Part shown: piece by piece, positions 61,359 through 64,000 of the stretch | How positions within the stretch are numbered: the stretch's first letter is position 1 | Layout of the letters: every line of letters starts with the position of its first letter | Source: Gemmatimonas aurantiaca | GTDB lineage: Bacteria; Gemmatimonadota; Gemmatimonadetes; Gemmatimonadales; Gemmatimonadaceae | Length of the DNA stretch: 64,000 nt | NCBI RefSeq assembly: GCF_037190085.1 | Contig: NZ_JBBCJO010000004.1 | Span: 301,455 to 365,454, forward strand | Direction: 5' to 3' | Notes under the pieces: generated by a model | What the model saw: only the letters and a program-made list of their open reading frames with translations | Databases searched by the model: none | Told to the model about the DNA's origin: nothing | Translations under genes and position numbers: made by a program

Positions 61359-63913
61359 GCGAGACGCCGCTCACGCCCACCCGTCTGCATCGTCTGCGGG
61401 CCCTGTTCGATGCCGCCATCGAATTGCCGGTGGGAGAACGCGCGGCGTATCTCGCCTCGGCCTGCGAAGACGACCCGACGTTGCAGACCGAGGTGGAGGA
61501 ATTGCTGGCCGCGGTCGAGCGGAGCGGCGACACGTGGGATCATCCCGTGGGCGCGGCCGTGGCGGGGGCGATGGCGGAAGGGCTGGGCGAGGGCACGCGA
61601 GGCGATCGGTATGCCGCGGGCGGTCGTATCGGGGTGTACGAGATCACGCGACTCATCGGCATGGGCGGCATGGGCGCCGTGTACGAAGGTGTCCGCGTGG
61701 ACGATCAGTTCCGCAAGCGGGTGGCGCTCAAGTTTCTGCGGCGTGGGGGCGAGGGCGATCTGGCCATCCGGCGATTCCGCTACGAGCGGCAGATTCTCGC
61801 CAACCTGAATCATCGCAACATCGCAGCGCTGCTCGATGGCGGTGTCACCGAGGATGGGCAGCCGTACATCGTCATGGAGTACGTCGAGGGAGAACCGCTC
61901 ACGACGTATGCCAACACACGGCGGCTCGATCTGCGCGGCCGGGTGGCGTTGCTGCGCCAGGTGTGTGCCGCGGTGCAGCACGCGCACCAGAACTTCGTGG
62001 TGCACCGGGATCTCAAACCGGGCAACATTCTCGTCACGGCCGATGGCAGCGTGAAGTTGCTCGACTTCGGCATTGCACGGCTCACGCGCGACGCCGAGGG
62101 CCTGGAGCAGTTGCCGGCCACACAGGGCGGCGCGTTGGCGTTCACGCCGGAGTATGCCAGTCCCGAGCAGGCGCGCGGCATGCCGGTGGCCGCGTCGAGC
62201 GACATCTACTCGCTCGGCATCATCGCCGCCGAACTGCTCTCGGGTGCGCGGCCGTACACGGTGCAGGGGCTGCTGTTCGCCGAAATGCAGACGGTGATCG
62301 TGCAGACACCGGCGGCCGTGCCGTCCACCCAGGTGACCGACGCGAGTGCCACGTCGTTCGGCATGCGGGCGCCCCGTCTCCGGCGGGCGCTGCAGGGCGA
62401 TCTCGACGCGATCATCCTGCAGGCGTTGCGCAAGGAACCCGAGCGTCGCTACGGATCGGTGGAGCAGTTCTCGCGCGATCTGCAGCGCTGGCTGGATGGC
62501 CTGCCGGTGTCGGCGCAGCGCGACACGCTGGCCTATCGCGCGGGCAAGTTCGTGCGCCGCCGTCGTCTCGAAGTGACGGCGCTGGGGCTGATCGGCGTCT
62601 CGCTCGTGGGCGGCATCGTGGCCACCTCGCGTCAGGCGCGCCGCGCGGAGCTGGAACGCAACAAGATGGAGCAGGTGAACAGCTTCCTCTCCAACATGCT
62701 CAGTGCCGTCGATCCCGAACTGGGTGGGACCAGTGTGACCGTGGCGCAGGTGCTGTCACAGGCGGCGAAGAACATCGAGCAGGAGCATCTCGAGCCGGAG
62801 GTGGAAGCGCAGATCCGTCACACGCTGGGGCAGACGTACTATGGCCTGAGTCTCTACGATTCGGCGGAAACGCATGCCCGGCGGGCGTGGGACCTGCGAC
62901 GGAAGGAATACGGGGACCTCGATCAGCGCACGTCGATGAGTCTGTCGTACGTGGTGGCGCTGACCGAAGCGCGCGGCGCGTTCGCGCAGGCCGAGTCGCT
63001 GGCGATGCTGCTGGTGGATCGGCAGCGGCGCATGCCGAAGGATCAGTACAATCCCACCGAACTGGCCACGGCGCTCGACAATCTCGGGCGCACCATTGAA
63101 CAGCAGGGTCGTCTCGACGAAGCGCTCGCGGTGAAGCTCCAAGCCATCGCGTTGCGGCGCACGATCAAGGACGATTCGAGCAGTCTGGCCGCGTTGCCGT
63201 ACACGCTCAACAGCGTCTCCGTGTCCTACACGTATCAGGGGGAATTCGCCAAGGCGGAGTCCCTGCTGGTGGAAGCGCTGGACGTGGAATCGCGGGTGCA
63301 TGGCCCCACGTCGTTCAACATGGGCAATCTGTCGCGCTCCTATGCGTCCCTGCTCGACGAGATGGGGTACCAGGCCCGCGCCGATACTATGATCCGTCGG
63401 TCGGTGCGCATTCTGACCGACGCGGCCGGCCCCACGCACTACGAAACGCTGCGGTCGAAGTCGATGCTGGCGCAGCTCCGGTATGCGGCGGCCGACATGC
63501 CGGGCACGATCGCCGCGGCGCGTGAAGTGGTCCCGGAAATCGGTCGTGGCATGCCGGAGTCCGATGCCACGGCGGGTTCGGTGCTGCAGGCGCTGGGACT
63601 GGCGCTCGATTCGCTGCGACAGTTCGTGGCTGCCGACACGTTCCTGCTGCGTTCGCGCCAGTTGCGCCGCACGTACATGCCGCCCGAACACTGGGCGGTG
63701 GCCAATGCCGATGCGGTGTACGGCTACCATCTGGGGCGCTGGGGTCGTCGTCAGGAGGCCGAGCGATTGATGCGCGGGGCGTACGATCGGCTGGTGAAGA
63801 CACGCGGGGCGGATGCGCTGGTCACCAAGCGGGTGGCGGTGCGCCTGGCCGAGTTCTTCGAAGCGACCGGCCGGGCGGCCGAGGCGAAACAATGGCGAGA
63901 TCGGGGGACGTGA
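61355..63913 (+). CDS. Ser/Thr protein kinase with TPR domain
   Basis: Protein of 852 residues from a GTG that overlaps the sigma gene. After an N-terminal helical segment, the kinase domain has GMGGMGAVY (102-110), Lys126, HRDLKPGN (217-224), DFG (237-239) and the activation end FTPEYASPEQARG. One transmembrane segment (LGLIGVSLVGGIV, about 407-420) leads to about 430 residues of tetratricopeptide repeats on the outside. The layout (sigma factor then membrane TPR kinase) suggests a signalling pair in which an extracellular or periplasmic cue bound by TPRs controls sigma activity; that is inference. Family B repeat B4 lies 22 bp after its stop. Confidence 0.93.
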   Translation: MSETPLTPTRLHRLRALFDAAIELPVGERAAYLASACEDDPTLQTEVEELLAAVERSGDTWDHPVGAAVAGAMAEGLGEGTRGDRYAAGGRIGVYEITRLIGMGGMGAVYEGVRVDDQFRKRVALKFLRRGGEGDLAIRRFRYERQILANLNHRNIAALLDGGVTEDGQPYIVMEYVEGEPLTTYANTRRLDLRGRVALLRQVCAAVQHAHQNFVVHRDLKPGNILVTADGSVKLLDFGIARLTRDAEGLEQLPATQGGALAFTPEYASPEQARGMPVAASSDIYSLGIIAAELLSGARPYTVQGLLFAEMQTVIVQTPAAVPSTQVTDASATSFGMRAPRLRRALQGDLDAIILQALRKEPERRYGSVEQFSRDLQRWLDGLPVSAQRDTLAYRAGKFVRRRRLEVTALGLIGVSLVGGIVATSRQARRAELERNKMEQVNSFLSNMLSAVDPELGGTSVTVAQVLSQAAKNIEQEHLEPEVEAQIRHTLGQTYYGLSLYDSAETHARRAWDLRRKEYGDLDQRTSMSLSYVVALTEARGAFAQAESLAMLLVDRQRRMPKDQYNPTELATALDNLGRTIEQQGRLDEALAVKLQAIALRRTIKDDSSSLAALPYTLNSVSVSYTYQGEFAKAESLLVEALDVESRVHGPTSFNMGNLSRSYASLLDEMGYQARADTMIRRSVRILTDAAGPTHYETLRSKSMLAQLRYAAADMPGTIAAAREVVPEIGRGMPESDATAGSVLQALGLALDSLRQFVAADTFLLRSRQLRRTYMPPEHWAVANADAVYGYHLGRWGRRQEAERLMRGAYDRLVKTRGADALVTKRVAVRLAEFFEATGRAAEAKQWRDRGT

Positions 63914-63935
63914 AAACAACAGCAACAACAAACTG

Positions 63936-64000
63936 CATTGCCGCGGAATACACGGATGGGGCGGGAACAACACCGATAACAACCGGAAAAACCCGTGTTG
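63936..64000. repeat. Family B hairpin repeat, copy B4 (cut by window edge)
   Basis: Left arm 63936-63977 resembles the other left arms (GCCGCGGAATACACGGATGG). The loop then runs AACAACCGGAAAAACCCGTG to the edge; the right arm would lie outside the window. It begins 22 bp after the kinase stop. Confidence 0.75.

Overview
The window is high-GC, densely coded DNA with no rRNA, tRNA, phage or insertion-sequence gene that I can see. The gene set points to a Gemmatimonadota-like, outer-membrane-bearing bacterium. It includes secreted six-bladed-propeller lipoproteins, a carboxypeptidase-regulatory TonB receptor, an M28 PA-domain peptidase, an ECF sigma factor coupled to a TPR Ser/Thr kinase, and several genes whose promoters suggest leaderless mRNAs. 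The taxonomic call is inference; no marker RNA is present.

Region 1 (1-22.6 kb) is a type VI secretion system in two divergent blocks. The minus block reads tssB, tssC, hcp, tagJ, tssA, tssE, tssF, tssG, tssH(clpV), vgrG and runs off the left edge. The plus block reads tssK1, tssK2, tssL, tssM. Two tssK genes are present and no tssJ is visible. Between the tssK genes lies an antisense gene for a Pro/Ala-rich membrane protein with a kinase-N-lobe-like head and five FT(Q/R)M motifs.

Region 2 (22.7-36.5 kb) is envelope and signalling: a propeller lipoprotein, a zinc-ribbon Ser/Thr kinase, a CsgG-like periplasmic protein, then an operon of CsgG-like lipoprotein, beta-barrel and a surface lipoprotein with seven InlB-type repeats. 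An M48 metalloprotease lipoprotein, a cardiolipin-synthase-like PLD enzyme and a tandem universal stress protein follow.

Region 3 (36.8-42.8 kb) holds mlaD and mlaE (lipid transport, no ATPase gene here), an MgtC/DUF4010 membrane protein, and an ArsR-methyltransferase regulator next to ahcY. A 26-bp palindromic operator lies on the regulator's promoter.

Region 4 (42.9-54.2 kb) carries a TonB-dependent receptor, a small secreted protein, hemJ and hemN (haem synthesis), a propeller protein, an M28 peptidase and a lipoprotein.

Region 5 (54.4-56.8 kb) is aromatic amino acid synthesis: an ACT-less pheA diverges from a DAHP synthase-chorismate mutase operon. The operon is preceded by a 30-codon Phe/Tyr-containing leader peptide and a terminator, a classic attenuator layout.

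Region 6 (56.8-64 kb) has a histidine kinase/response regulator pair, a UvrC-like GIY-YIG nuclease, and an ECF sigma factor overlapping a TPR kinase.

Two families of dispersed hairpin repeats (A around the T6SS, B in the right half) sit just 3' of stop codons. Family B has 42-bp arms with a compensatory base change. They look like a REP-type element set and are the most unusual non-coding feature here.
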